Origin: Hoeflea sp. IMCC20628
GTDB taxonomy: Bacteria > Pseudomonadota > Alphaproteobacteria > Rhizobiales > Rhizobiaceae
NCBI RefSeq assembly: GCF_001011155.1
Contig: NZ_CP011479.1
Location: forward strand, 1,444,501-1,508,500
Reading direction: 5' to 3'
Length of the DNA stretch: 64,000 bases
Positions 9,698 to 17,580 of this stretch are shown in pieces. Every line of letters begins with the position of its first letter. The first letter of the stretch is position 1. Under the pieces are notes generated by a model. The model was not told the origin of the DNA. It made no database searches and saw nothing but the letters and a program-made list of their open reading frames with translations. The translations under genes were made by a program, and so were the position numbers.

Positions 9698-10294
9698 TTA
9701 CTTGGCGGGATCGGTGTTGGACCACAAAACCGGTCCGCCGTCTTTTTCGTAGGCCATGCCTTCGGGGAAGGAGATTGCTTCCATCTGCAGCCCCCAGGGC
9801 GCAAAGAAATAGATGATCGACTGGCCCGCGGCTGGTCCCTCATTGACCGGGAAGGGGCCCATCAAGGTGCGGATTCCCTTGTCCTTGAAATAAGCCGCAG
9901 CCGCCTCGATATCGTCGACGTAGAAGGCGATGTGGTGCCCGCCGATGTCGCTGTTGCGCGGCCGCACGGTCTTCTGGTCGGGCGCATCATAGGAGAACAA
10001 CTCGATGTTGCTGCCGAAGCCGCAACGCATCAGCGTGATCTGGTTGACTACGGCGCGCGGGTCGACGTCGAGCAGATCCTGCATGAAGCTGCCGGTATCG
10101 TCGCGAAAGGGACCGAAAGACGTAGCTTTTTCGCAGCCCAGAACATCGGAGAAGAAGCCCTCTGCTTCGGCGATGTCGGGGACAGTCAGCCCGATGTGAT
10201 TGACGCCGCGAACGCCCGGCAGTGTTTCAGCCTCAGCGGAAAATGCTCCAAAGCTCATGGCAAGTGCGGCAATGGCGAGAATGCTATGCTTCAT
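9698..10294 (-). CDS. exported VOC (glyoxalase/dioxygenase superfamily) protein
   Basis: A 198-residue protein with a Sec signal peptide of about 22 residues (cleavage likely after FSAEA) followed by one VOC domain. The domain starts VRGVNHIGLTVPDIAEAEGFF and ends in a segment with FFAPWGLQMEAISFP. His in NHIGL, His in GGHHIAFYV and Glu in QMEAIS are at positions that bind metal in this superfamily, so an active metal site is plausible. AGGAG sits before the ATG. It lies between a MarR regulator and iorA in the same operon. Export of a VOC enzyme is uncommon. The reaction cannot be named from sequence. Confidence 0.8.
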   Translation of the reverse strand: MKHSILAIAALAMSFGAFSAEAETLPGVRGVNHIGLTVPDIAEAEGFFSDVLGCEKATSFGPFRDDTGSFMQDLLDVDPRAVVNQITLMRCGFGSNIELFSYDAPDQKTVRPRNSDIGGHHIAFYVDDIEAAAAYFKDKGIRTLMGPFPVNEGPAAGQSIIYFFAPWGLQMEAISFPEGMAYEKDGGPVLWSNTDPAK

Positions 10295-10354
10295 CGGTTT
10301 TCTCCTGGGCTGATCGACGGGATTCGAGGTAGTAAATTCGGAAGGTTCATATGG

Positions 10355-10846
10355 TCAAAAGTCGTGCTTTCGAATGTTCTGCAGCATTGTTTTCAGCGTC
10401 GCGACAAAAGCCGCCCGCTCATCAGCGGGAATGCCGTGAAACATCTGTGAATAGACCCGCGACATCGATGGCCACATCTGGTCAAAAGCAGCGCGACCGG
10501 CATCGGTGATGGCAATGCGGGTAACACGGCTGTCATTGGGGTCAGGATCGCGTCGCACCAGGCCATCGGACGTCAGTTGCTCGAGCGAACGGCTGAGCGT
10601 TGATTGCTCGATAACCGCATAGACTGCCAGTTCGGAGATCGGCAATGTATCGATCACCGCCAACACCGCCAGCGCACGCATCTTTGCTGTGGTCAGTCCG
10701 AGTCCGGCCAATTCCTGCCTGAGGTCGGCATTGTAGCGGCCCATGATGCGGTTCATCAGATAGGGCGGAAAATTCGACAGGCCGATTTCACCCAGCCGCT
10801 GCAAGGGTTCTGATTTGTCGGTTTCTGGTGGTTTGACCTCGTTCAT
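10355..10846 (-). CDS. MarR-family transcriptional regulator
   Basis: A 163-residue winged-helix repressor. The core is MRALAVLAVIDTLPISELAVYAVIEQSTLSRSLEQLTSDGLVRR-like in layout: helix-turn-helix near residues 65-95 and the wing with DPNDSRVTRIAITDAGR. Family members bind palindromes as dimers and release on binding small aromatics or their CoA esters. The start overlaps the stop of the FAD oxidoreductase gene (ATGA), so it is co-expressed with catabolic enzymes. A 21-base near-palindrome in the divergent promoter region at 13330 is a candidate operator. The effector is unknown. Confidence 0.9.
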   Translation of the reverse strand: MNEVKPPETDKSEPLQRLGEIGLSNFPPYLMNRIMGRYNADLRQELAGLGLTTAKMRALAVLAVIDTLPISELAVYAVIEQSTLSRSLEQLTSDGLVRRDPDPNDSRVTRIAITDAGRAAFDQMWPSMSRVYSQMFHGIPADERAAFVATLKTMLQNIRKHDF

Positions 10847-12420
10847 CCGCCCAGCCTCTTTGCCAATAGGAAGCCCGATCCGCCTCCAAGCCCCGGACCC
10901 GGATGGGTCGAGGCGCCGATGTGATGCAGGTTTTTGATCGCAGTTGCGTTGTTCTTCGAGTGGGCGAAGGGCCGCCAGATAAAGAACTGGTCGAGCGCAC
11001 AGGATCCGCCATAGGGATCGCCACCGACCAGATTGATATTCATGGTTTCCAGATCGACTGGTGAGTAGGCCTTGCGCGCCAGAACGGAGTTGGCAAACCC
11101 CTCGATGTGGTTGGCGAGGATTGCCTCGATGCGGTCGGCAAAAGCCTCGCGGGTGGCTACGCTCCAGGCACCATCGGTCTCGATCTCACCCGCGGCATCG
11201 CCCTTGATGCTGCGTGGCGCATCGGGGATCTGCAGCCAGAGAATGGATTTGCCATCGGGGCAGCGGCTGGGATCAAGACTGTGCGGCTGGCCGACGCAGA
11301 TGGTCGGCGTTACCGGCAGCATGCCGCGCTCGGCTTCGTTGGATGATTTGGAAACCGAGTCGATGCTTTCGGCCAGGTGGACGAGGGCGACTTGATCCAG
11401 TCCTTCGGTTTTCCAGCGGATCGGTCCATCTATGGCGTAGTGGAGCTGGAAATTGCCGCGGCCATGACGGAACTGGCTGAGACCGGAGGTTGTCTCCTGC
11501 GGAAGCTTTTTCGTGTCGTCGCGCAGAAGCCGGTTGTAAAGCTGTCCCGGCGCTACGGAGCAAATCACATCGGCGGCGGAAATCACGGTGCCATCGGCGA
11601 GCTTGACGCCAGCGGCCTTGTCATCGCGGGTGATGATCTGGTCGACATCGGCATTGGCGCGCAGTTCGCCGCCATTTGCCTCGATCAGGCCTTTGAAGGC
11701 AGCCGCGGCCTGACCGGCGCCGCCCTTGACCACCGGCGCACCGGCCGCTTCCAGCGCAAAGGCAATGACCTTGCCCATCTGGCCGCCATAGGTGGATTCG
11801 GGGGTCAGCCCGGTGTGAAGCGCCCATGGCGCCCACAGAGCCTGGACCAGTTCAGAGGTATAGGTGGTTTCAAGCCAGGCGCGCATCGGGCGCAAGGCTT
11901 CTCCCATCCAGGCGGCAAGACCGCGCAACCCGCGCTTCCAGGCCTGGCTGGCCAGCAATTTGGCTGTCGGCCAGCTCCATAATTCGCCGCCCAGCAGCGC
12001 GAACAGGAAAGGCGCGTCGGTCTCGATCGCTCCGACGTCGGCGCCGTGACGGTCACCGTCGCCGGGAGCAAGGGCGTTGAATGTCTTGATGTTGGCGGCC
12101 CGGTCTGTGGTCAGCACCAGCGAAGAGCCGTCAGGCCGCAGCACCGCTGTGGGGTGCGGCGTATGGCAGAATTCCAGCCCATGCCGCGCCAGATCAGGTC
12201 CGAGCGCGGCATGGGCGGGGGAGGTAAGGAACAGCACAAAGGTTGCCGCCATTACGTCATGGTGGAAACCCGGCAGCGTGATTTCCTCGGTGCGCATGCA
12301 GCCGCCGAAGCGGCTCTCACGTTCGAGAACCAGCACACGCTTGCCTTTGGAGCTAAGCATGGCTGCAGCAACGAGCGCATTGATCCCGCTGCCCACAATG
12401 ATGTGGTCAAAATCTGCCAT
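10843..12420 (-). CDS. NAD(P)/FAD-dependent oxidoreductase, phytoene-desaturase (CrtI/PYROXD2) type
   Basis: A 525-residue flavoprotein. The N-terminus has the dinucleotide-binding fold (IIVGSGINALVAAAMLSSKGKRVLVLE) with a GG motif (RFGGCMRTEE), and the C-terminus has the family's FAD-contact segment (GASTHPGPGLGGGSGFLLAK). It is a paralogue of the gene at 13376, which is divergent from the same operon region: shared stretches include GQP..LDPSR..DGK and NLVGGD. Proteins of this type desaturate or oxidise diverse substrates, so the annotation of carotenoid synthesis should not be taken literally here. Placed between the cyclase-family hydrolase and the MarR gene. A role in oxidising an indole or aminoaryl compound is inference. 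Confidence 0.86.
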   Translation of the reverse strand: MADFDHIIVGSGINALVAAAMLSSKGKRVLVLERESRFGGCMRTEEITLPGFHHDVMAATFVLFLTSPAHAALGPDLARHGLEFCHTPHPTAVLRPDGSSLVLTTDRAANIKTFNALAPGDGDRHGADVGAIETDAPFLFALLGGELWSWPTAKLLASQAWKRGLRGLAAWMGEALRPMRAWLETTYTSELVQALWAPWALHTGLTPESTYGGQMGKVIAFALEAAGAPVVKGGAGQAAAAFKGLIEANGGELRANADVDQIITRDDKAAGVKLADGTVISAADVICSVAPGQLYNRLLRDDTKKLPQETTSGLSQFRHGRGNFQLHYAIDGPIRWKTEGLDQVALVHLAESIDSVSKSSNEAERGMLPVTPTICVGQPHSLDPSRCPDGKSILWLQIPDAPRSIKGDAAGEIETDGAWSVATREAFADRIEAILANHIEGFANSVLARKAYSPVDLETMNINLVGGDPYGGSCALDQFFIWRPFAHSKNNATAIKNLHHIGASTHPGPGLGGGSGFLLAKRLGG

Positions 12421-12447
12421 TGTCCTGGTCCCCGGCGTGGATACGCC

Positions 12448-13239
12448 TTAGCCGCGCGCGACCAGCGCCATGGCGCGGATCGGGCTGCCGGTGCCCTTGA
12501 CGATCTTCAGTGGCGCGGCAATCAGGATCGCGCCCTTGGGGGGGAGCTTGTCGAGATTGGCGAGCGAAGCGAGGCCGTATTTGTTGGCAGCATGCAGCAG
12601 ATTGTGCGCCGGGTAGGGCGGTTCCATGCCGCCAGCCTGTCCAGCGTCGGTGCCGATGCACTGGTTGCCCCAGCCGATCACGCCCTTGGACAAGATGTAC
12701 TGAATGCAATCGACAGTCGGTCCAGGCGAATGCGGGCCGGTTTCATCGGCGTTGAGATAAGCCGCTTCATCATTGGAACGGGCGTCCCAGTCAGAGCGCA
12801 TCACAACCCATTCGCCGGCTTTGATTTCGCCATGCTTGGCTTCCCAGGCCTTGACGCCGGCAGCGTCGAGCAGAAAGTCAGGGTTTTTGGCGACTTCAGC
12901 GGAGCAATCGATCACATTGACCGGTGCGACGAAATTCTGCGGCGGGATGGAATCGGTGTAGCCATCGGTGTAGTCCTTGCCGGTGATCCAGTGATGCGGC
13001 GCATCGAAATGGGTACCGGAGTGCTCGCCGAGTTTGAGCCAGTTCCACGCAAAGAACGGACCGTCATTGTCATATTCCGAAATCTTGTGAATTTCGATCT
13101 TGGGCGTGTTCTTGGCAAAATCTTCCGGCAACTGGAGAAGCGGTGTGTCGGGACCCAGCGTGCCGGAGAGATCGATCACCTCGACTTTTCCTTCAATCAG
13201 CATTCCAGCGAGATTACCCAGAGTTTCTGCAGCGTTCAT
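12448..13239 (-). CDS. cyclase-family metal-dependent hydrolase, isatin-hydrolase-like
   Basis: A 263-residue member of the cyclase/kynurenine-formamidase superfamily. The metal-binding motif HSGTHFDAPHHW (near residue 73) is intact, and the C-terminal layout (IGTDAGQ, then EPPYPAHNLLH, then LIAAPLKI) resembles long members such as isatin hydrolase of Labrenzia rather than the shorter KynB. Isatin hydrolase opens isatin to isatinate; kynurenine formamidase cleaves N-formylkynurenine. Both would fit this island. The ATG at 13239 has GGGGAGAG upstream and is chosen over a longer in-frame option at 13281. First gene of the operon that ends with iorB. Family certain, substrate inferred. Confidence 0.82.
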   Translation of the reverse strand: MNAAETLGNLAGMLIEGKVEVIDLSGTLGPDTPLLQLPEDFAKNTPKIEIHKISEYDNDGPFFAWNWLKLGEHSGTHFDAPHHWITGKDYTDGYTDSIPPQNFVAPVNVIDCSAEVAKNPDFLLDAAGVKAWEAKHGEIKAGEWVVMRSDWDARSNDEAAYLNADETGPHSPGPTVDCIQYILSKGVIGWGNQCIGTDAGQAGGMEPPYPAHNLLHAANKYGLASLANLDKLPPKGAILIAAPLKIVKGTGSPIRAMALVARG

Positions 13240-13329
13240 GTGTGACTCTCCCCTGACAGGCGTGTTGTGGCTTCGTTTCAACTCCCGGATGACGGGATGT
13301 GTATCTGCGATAAATAGATGCTAGACAGA

Positions 13330-13350
13330 ATAATATGCATTTGCAATTAT
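13330..13350. promoter_or_regulatory. near-palindromic candidate operator in divergent promoter region
   Basis: The 136-base region between the divergent starts at 13239 and 13376 is AT-rich near its right end and holds the arms ATAATATGCA (13330-13339) and TGCAATTAT (13342-13350) around TT. They are reverse complements apart from one missing base. Size and AT content suit a MarR-type site. Its place, 26 bases before the GTG start at 13376, would allow repression of the rightward operon and perhaps both. Binding is inferred. Confidence 0.45.
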
Positions 13351-13375
13351 AAATCTCGAATGGAGAGCGGGCTCA

Positions 13376-14950
13376 GTGCAAAACGAATATGATGCGGTCA
13401 TAGTGGGCGCCGGTGTGAACAGCTTGGCTTGCGCTGTTCACCTGGGGGCGAAAGGCTGGCGTGTCGGCGTTTTCGAACAGGCAGGCAAGCCTGGCGGAGC
13501 CGTCAAGACGCTGGAGTTGACCTCGCCGGGGTTTCGGCATGACTGGGCTGCGATGAATCTCAGTCTCTTTGCAGGTTCCGTGTTTTTTAGGACATACGGG
13601 GAAGACCTGATAGGTCATGGTCTTGAATTCGCTCCTGCCTCCAACTGTTTCGCCAGTGTTTTTGATAATGGCAAATGGCTCGGTGTCAGCACCGGGCCGG
13701 GTGAGACGCGGGCACGGATCGCAGCGTTCTCGGAGGCGGATGCGAATGCCTGGGATCAGCTTTGCACAGACTTCCCCGGGACTGCGGAATATATCTTCGC
13801 GCTTCTCGGAAATCCCATGCAAATGCATATACAAGGCAAGCTCCTGGCAAAAGCGCTGTTCCGCAAGGGCTTTTCCTGGACGGCTGATCTGGTGCGTTTG
13901 CTGCTGTCGTCGCCGCGCAAATGGCTGACGGAGACATTTCAATCCGATCATGTGCGAGCCACCATGGCCACCTGGGGCATGCATCTGGACTTTGCGCCCG
14001 ATATGGCTGGCGGTGCAGTGTTTCCCTATCTTGAATCGATGGCCAACCAGCATTTTGGCATGGTCATCGGCAAGGGCGGCGCGGACACGCTGACTCGGGC
14101 GATGGTGGCCAAGATCGAAGCTTCCGGCGGCGCGGTTCATTGCGGCAGCCGCGTGGCGCGTATTGTCCGCAAGGGCGGCAAGGCGACAGGTGTCGAGCTT
14201 GAAGACGGATCCGAGATCACGGCAAAGCGGGCAGTTATTGCCAATGTTGCGCCCTCCGGGCTGATGAATTTGCTCGACGGGCAATCCGGCGATTCAGCGT
14301 TTGATGGCAAGATGGTCAAATTCACCCATGCGCCGGGAACCATGATGATCCATCTGGCTCTCGATGGTCTGCCGGATTGGGCGGCCAGCGAAGAACTCAA
14401 GACATTTGCCTATGTCCATATTGCGCCATCACTCGATCAGATGGCCCGCACTTACCAGCAAGCGGTCGCAGGGCTGTTGCCGGATGAACCGGTGTTGGTT
14501 GTCGGGCAGCCGACGGTCGTTGACCCGAGCCGGGCACCCGAAGGCAAACATGTGCTCTGGGTTCAGGTTCGCATGGTGCCGGGCGAGATCCGCGGCGATG
14601 CGGCCGGCAAGATCACGGAAACCGACTGGGCAAAGGTCAAAGAGATCTATGCCGATCGCGCGCTGGAAATGATCGAGCGGCATGCGCCGGGCTTGAAGGC
14701 GAAGATCATCAGCCGCGCCGTCGTCTCGCCACTGGATCTGGAAGCCGACAATCCGAATCTGGTCGGTGGCGATCAGATCGCCGGCAGTCACCATCTTTCA
14801 CAGAATTTCCTGTTTCGTCCGGCCTTGGGCCACGCCACTGGAAAGACCCCCGTTGACGGTCTGCATCTCACCGGAGCCAGTGTCTGGCCTGGTGCGGGGA
14901 CCGGAGCGGGCGCAGGGTATATGCTCGCTCAGAAACTGGGCGGGAAATGA
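13376..14950 (+). CDS. NAD(P)/FAD-dependent oxidoreductase, phytoene-desaturase type (paralogue)
   Basis: A 524-residue flavoprotein starting with GTG (protein MQNEYDAVIVGAGVN); GGAG at 13362-13365 supports it. The FAD-binding fold is at residues 5-35, followed by GKPGGAVKTLE, and the C-terminal FAD segment reads HLTGASVWPGAGTGAGAGYML. It is clearly homologous to the product of 10843-12420 along its whole length but well diverged. It is the first gene of the rightward operon with an ABC importer and a kynureninase-like enzyme, so it probably acts on the imported compound or on a product of the PLP enzyme. Reaction unknown. Confidence 0.86.
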   Translation: MQNEYDAVIVGAGVNSLACAVHLGAKGWRVGVFEQAGKPGGAVKTLELTSPGFRHDWAAMNLSLFAGSVFFRTYGEDLIGHGLEFAPASNCFASVFDNGKWLGVSTGPGETRARIAAFSEADANAWDQLCTDFPGTAEYIFALLGNPMQMHIQGKLLAKALFRKGFSWTADLVRLLLSSPRKWLTETFQSDHVRATMATWGMHLDFAPDMAGGAVFPYLESMANQHFGMVIGKGGADTLTRAMVAKIEASGGAVHCGSRVARIVRKGGKATGVELEDGSEITAKRAVIANVAPSGLMNLLDGQSGDSAFDGKMVKFTHAPGTMMIHLALDGLPDWAASEELKTFAYVHIAPSLDQMARTYQQAVAGLLPDEPVLVVGQPTVVDPSRAPEGKHVLWVQVRMVPGEIRGDAAGKITETDWAKVKEIYADRALEMIERHAPGLKAKIISRAVVSPLDLEADNPNLVGGDQIAGSHHLSQNFLFRPALGHATGKTPVDGLHLTGASVWPGAGTGAGAGYMLAQKLGGK

Positions 14951-14972
14951 AGCAAAAAGCAGGGAGAACAGC

Positions 14973-16505
14973 ATGAAACAGATTTCGCGTCGCACGATAC
15001 TCAAGGGCTCGGCAGCAGCGCTGGCGATCAGCGCCTTTGCCGGGCCGTCGTTTGCTCAGGGCATCGATGAACTTGTCATCGCCTATAATGTGAACTTGCC
15101 GTCTTGGGATCCGACTGTCGGCCCGTCGGCGGTCAATCCGACAATCCAGGGGATCTACCAGTCGGTTTTCGACCAGTTCATCCTGCAGAAGCCCGACCTG
15201 TCGCCGGCGCCCGGTCTTTTGACCGATTGGGGTTGGAACGATGACAAGACCAAGGTCATGATGACGGTGCGCGAAGGCGTCACCTGGCATGACGGGTCGC
15301 CATTTACCGCCGAAGACGTCGCCTGGTCGTTGACCCGTGCGGCTGACGAGACAACCGGCAATCCGATCCAGTTCATCTGGTCGACGCTGGCCAACATCAA
15401 GGCCGAAGGCAATGTGGTGACGGCTGACGTCGCCCGCTTTGAGCCGACGATCTTCAAATGGATGTACTTCCTCACCGGCTATGTGTTGCCCAAGGCCTAC
15501 TATGAAAAGGTCGGCGCGGACGGGTTTGAAGCTGCTCCGATCGGCACCGGCCCCTATATGGTCGACAAGTTCGAGCGCAATGCGTTTGTGCGGCTGAAGG
15601 CCAACCCGAACTACTGGGGCGGCAAGCCTGACTTTGAAACCGTGACCATCAAGTTTGTCACCGACGCCGCAAGCCGCGTCGCCGAAATTGAATCCGGCAA
15701 TGCCCACGTCACGCTGGAAATGCCCTACGAGGAATATGACCGCCTCAAGGGCGGCAACGGTATCGTCGGCACTGCCGCTCCGATTTCCGACATTGGCATG
15801 ATCTTCCTCAATGACATCGATGTGATGCTGGATCCGAACGTGCGCATGGCTGCTGCCATGTCGATCGACAAACAGCTGATCATCGACCGGTTGCTGTCAG
15901 GCTACGGTGTTGCCCTTGATACGCTGGAGACGCCTGAATACACAGCCTACGATGCGTCGATCAAGGTTCCGTACAATCCTGAAAAGGCCATGGAACTGCT
16001 GGCCGCTTCCGGCTACTCACCGGAAAACCCGGTGAAGTTCAAGATCCAGACCACGCGCGGCTTCAAGCCGAAGGATTATGAAATGATCCAGGCCATTGTC
16101 GGCCTGTGGCGCAAGGTCGGTATCGAAGCCGAAATCGAAGTCTACGAAATCGCCAAGCATTATGAACTGCGCGCCGCCGACCAGCTCGCACCGGCTGCGT
16201 TCTACAACTGGGGCAACTCGGTTGCTGATCCGACGACATCGACCGGCTTTGCCATGTTCGGCCCTACACCGCATTCGGTGTGGGACGGTCAGGATCTCAT
16301 CGACATGATCGGCCCGCTCTGGGGCGAGGCTGACGAAGAGAAGCGGATTGATGGCTGGAAGGCGGTCGACAAGTACATTGCCGACAACGCGCTGGTGATC
16401 CCGCTGTTGCAGTATGTGCAGCCGATCCTTCATGCGGATGGCATCGAAGTGACGCCGCATGCTTCGGGCGCACTGCTTCCGCATCTGATGAAGCGGGTTT
16501 CGTAA
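14973..16505 (+). CDS. ABC transporter substrate-binding protein, family 5, Tat-exported
   Basis: A 510-residue periplasmic binding protein. The start at 14973 follows AGGGAGAAC and gives a twin-arginine signal (ISRRTILKGSAAALAISAFA, cleavage near SFAQG). A longer upstream in-frame extension overlaps the previous gene and is rejected. SBP_bac_5 landmarks include VREGVTWHDGSPFTAEDVAW and IGTGPYMVDKFE. It is only distantly similar to the protein encoded at 3574, so the two importers probably take different ligands. A perfect terminator hairpin separates it from its permease genes, which usually makes the binding protein more abundant than the membrane parts. Confidence 0.93.
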   Translation: MKQISRRTILKGSAAALAISAFAGPSFAQGIDELVIAYNVNLPSWDPTVGPSAVNPTIQGIYQSVFDQFILQKPDLSPAPGLLTDWGWNDDKTKVMMTVREGVTWHDGSPFTAEDVAWSLTRAADETTGNPIQFIWSTLANIKAEGNVVTADVARFEPTIFKWMYFLTGYVLPKAYYEKVGADGFEAAPIGTGPYMVDKFERNAFVRLKANPNYWGGKPDFETVTIKFVTDAASRVAEIESGNAHVTLEMPYEEYDRLKGGNGIVGTAAPISDIGMIFLNDIDVMLDPNVRMAAAMSIDKQLIIDRLLSGYGVALDTLETPEYTAYDASIKVPYNPEKAMELLAASGYSPENPVKFKIQTTRGFKPKDYEMIQAIVGLWRKVGIEAEIEVYEIAKHYELRAADQLAPAAFYNWGNSVADPTTSTGFAMFGPTPHSVWDGQDLIDMIGPLWGEADEEKRIDGWKAVDKYIADNALVIPLLQYVQPILHADGIEVTPHASGALLPHLMKRVS

Positions 16506-16522
16506 GCCTCGACTATAAATAC

Positions 16523-16555
16523 GGACCGCCGCCACAGTGCGGCGGTCCTGTTTTT
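16523..16555 (+). terminator. intercistronic terminator/attenuator hairpin
   Basis: Perfect 10-base-pair stem GGACCGCCGC / GCGGCGGTCC (16523-16532 and 16539-16548) with a six-base loop, followed by TGTTTTT. It lies between the binding-protein stop (16505) and the permease start (16570). It can act as a partial terminator that lowers expression of the downstream membrane genes. Confidence 0.82.
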
Positions 16556-16569
16556 CAGGACATTTTGAT

Positions 16570-17580
16570 TTGAAATTGTTGCGCGCGACCTTGCTTCGCC
16601 TGATGACCATGTCGGTTACCCTGATCGGGGCGGCCGTGGTGGTGTTTTTTGTTATCCGCGTGGTGCCGGGCAATCCCATTGCCATGATGCTGCCCCCGGG
16701 CGCCACGGACGAGGATGTGGCGCGGCTGACGGCGCATTACGGGCTCGACAAATCGATCATCGAGCAATTCGGGATCTGGTTGGGCGGCGTCTTGCATGGC
16801 GATTTCGGTACTTCGATCTCGTTGCGCCAACCAGTGATGCCGTTGGTGCTGGGACGGCTTCCTGCGACGCTGGAACTGGCGATTTTTGCGCTGGTGATTG
16901 CCGTGGTGATTGGCGGCACTCTGGCGCTGACAGGCGTCAGGCACCGCGAGACCCGCACTGAAACTGCCGTCGATGTCGCCAACGGGGTTGGGTTGTCGAT
17001 CCCGGACTTTCTCTGGGCTTTGATCCTGATTGTGCTGTTTGGCGTGCTGATGCCGGTGTTTCATATCTCCGGGCGGATCTCGCCGTCGCTCGATCTGCCC
17101 TTTGTCACCCAGTTCTATGTGTTCGAGAGTATCGTGCGGTTGCGGTTCGATCTGTGGTGGGACCTGCTCAAGCACATGTTCATGCCGGCCTTGGCGTTGG
17201 CAATTCCGCTGGCGGCGATCATCAGCCAGCTACTCAAACAATCTCTCAAGGAAACCATGCATCTTGATTATGTGACGCTGTCGCGGACCAAGGGCTACAG
17301 CGAAAACCACGTTATCCTGTCCGAGGCGCTGCCCAATGCGGTGTTGCCGACGCTGACGCTGATTGGTGTGCAGTTCACCTTCTTGATCGGTGGCACAGTG
17401 ATCATCGAGCGATTGTTCTCCTATGAAGGGCTTGGCAACATGGCGATTGACGCTGTCATCAACCGCGACCTGCCGCTGATTCAGGGCATCGTCATTGTCT
17501 TTGCGCTGCTGTTCACCATTATCAACCTGGTTGTCGACATGACCTATGCGCTGCTTAATCCGAGGTTGCGTCATGCTTGA
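16570..17580 (+). CDS. Dpp/Opp-type ABC transporter permease (DppB-like)
   Basis: About 336 residues. The proposed start is TTG at 16570, nine bases after AGGA; an in-frame GTG at 16537 lies inside the terminator stem and is rejected, and ATG at 16603 would remove part of the cytoplasmic end. Six transmembrane helices are expected, beginning MSVTLIGAAVVVFFVI. The EAA-like loop reads DYVTLSRTKGYSENHVI and the end NPRLRHA is typical of DppB. The stop overlaps the start of the next permease by eight bases. First membrane component of the second peptide-type importer in this window. Confidence 0.88.
   Translation: MKLLRATLLRLMTMSVTLIGAAVVVFFVIRVVPGNPIAMMLPPGATDEDVARLTAHYGLDKSIIEQFGIWLGGVLHGDFGTSISLRQPVMPLVLGRLPATLELAIFALVIAVVIGGTLALTGVRHRETRTETAVDVANGVGLSIPDFLWALILIVLFGVLMPVFHISGRISPSLDLPFVTQFYVFESIVRLRFDLWWDLLKHMFMPALALAIPLAAIISQLLKQSLKETMHLDYVTLSRTKGYSENHVILSEALPNAVLPTLTLIGVQFTFLIGGTVIIERLFSYEGLGNMAIDAVINRDLPLIQGIVIVFALLFTIINLVVDMTYALLNPRLRHA

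Noticed and set aside
12448-13239. plain naming of the cyclase-family gene as kynB
   Set aside because: The protein is some 50 residues longer than KynB, its C-terminal layout matches isatin-hydrolase-like members better, and it is not in the kynU-kynA operon. A formamidase activity is still possible.
12046-13245. 399-codon open frame on the plus strand
   Set aside because: It is antisense to the isatin-hydrolase-like gene and the FAD oxidoreductase, has no ribosome site and no domain.
13373-14284. 303-codon open frame on the minus strand
   Set aside because: It is antisense to the second FAD oxidoreductase; the composition is typical of a shadow frame.
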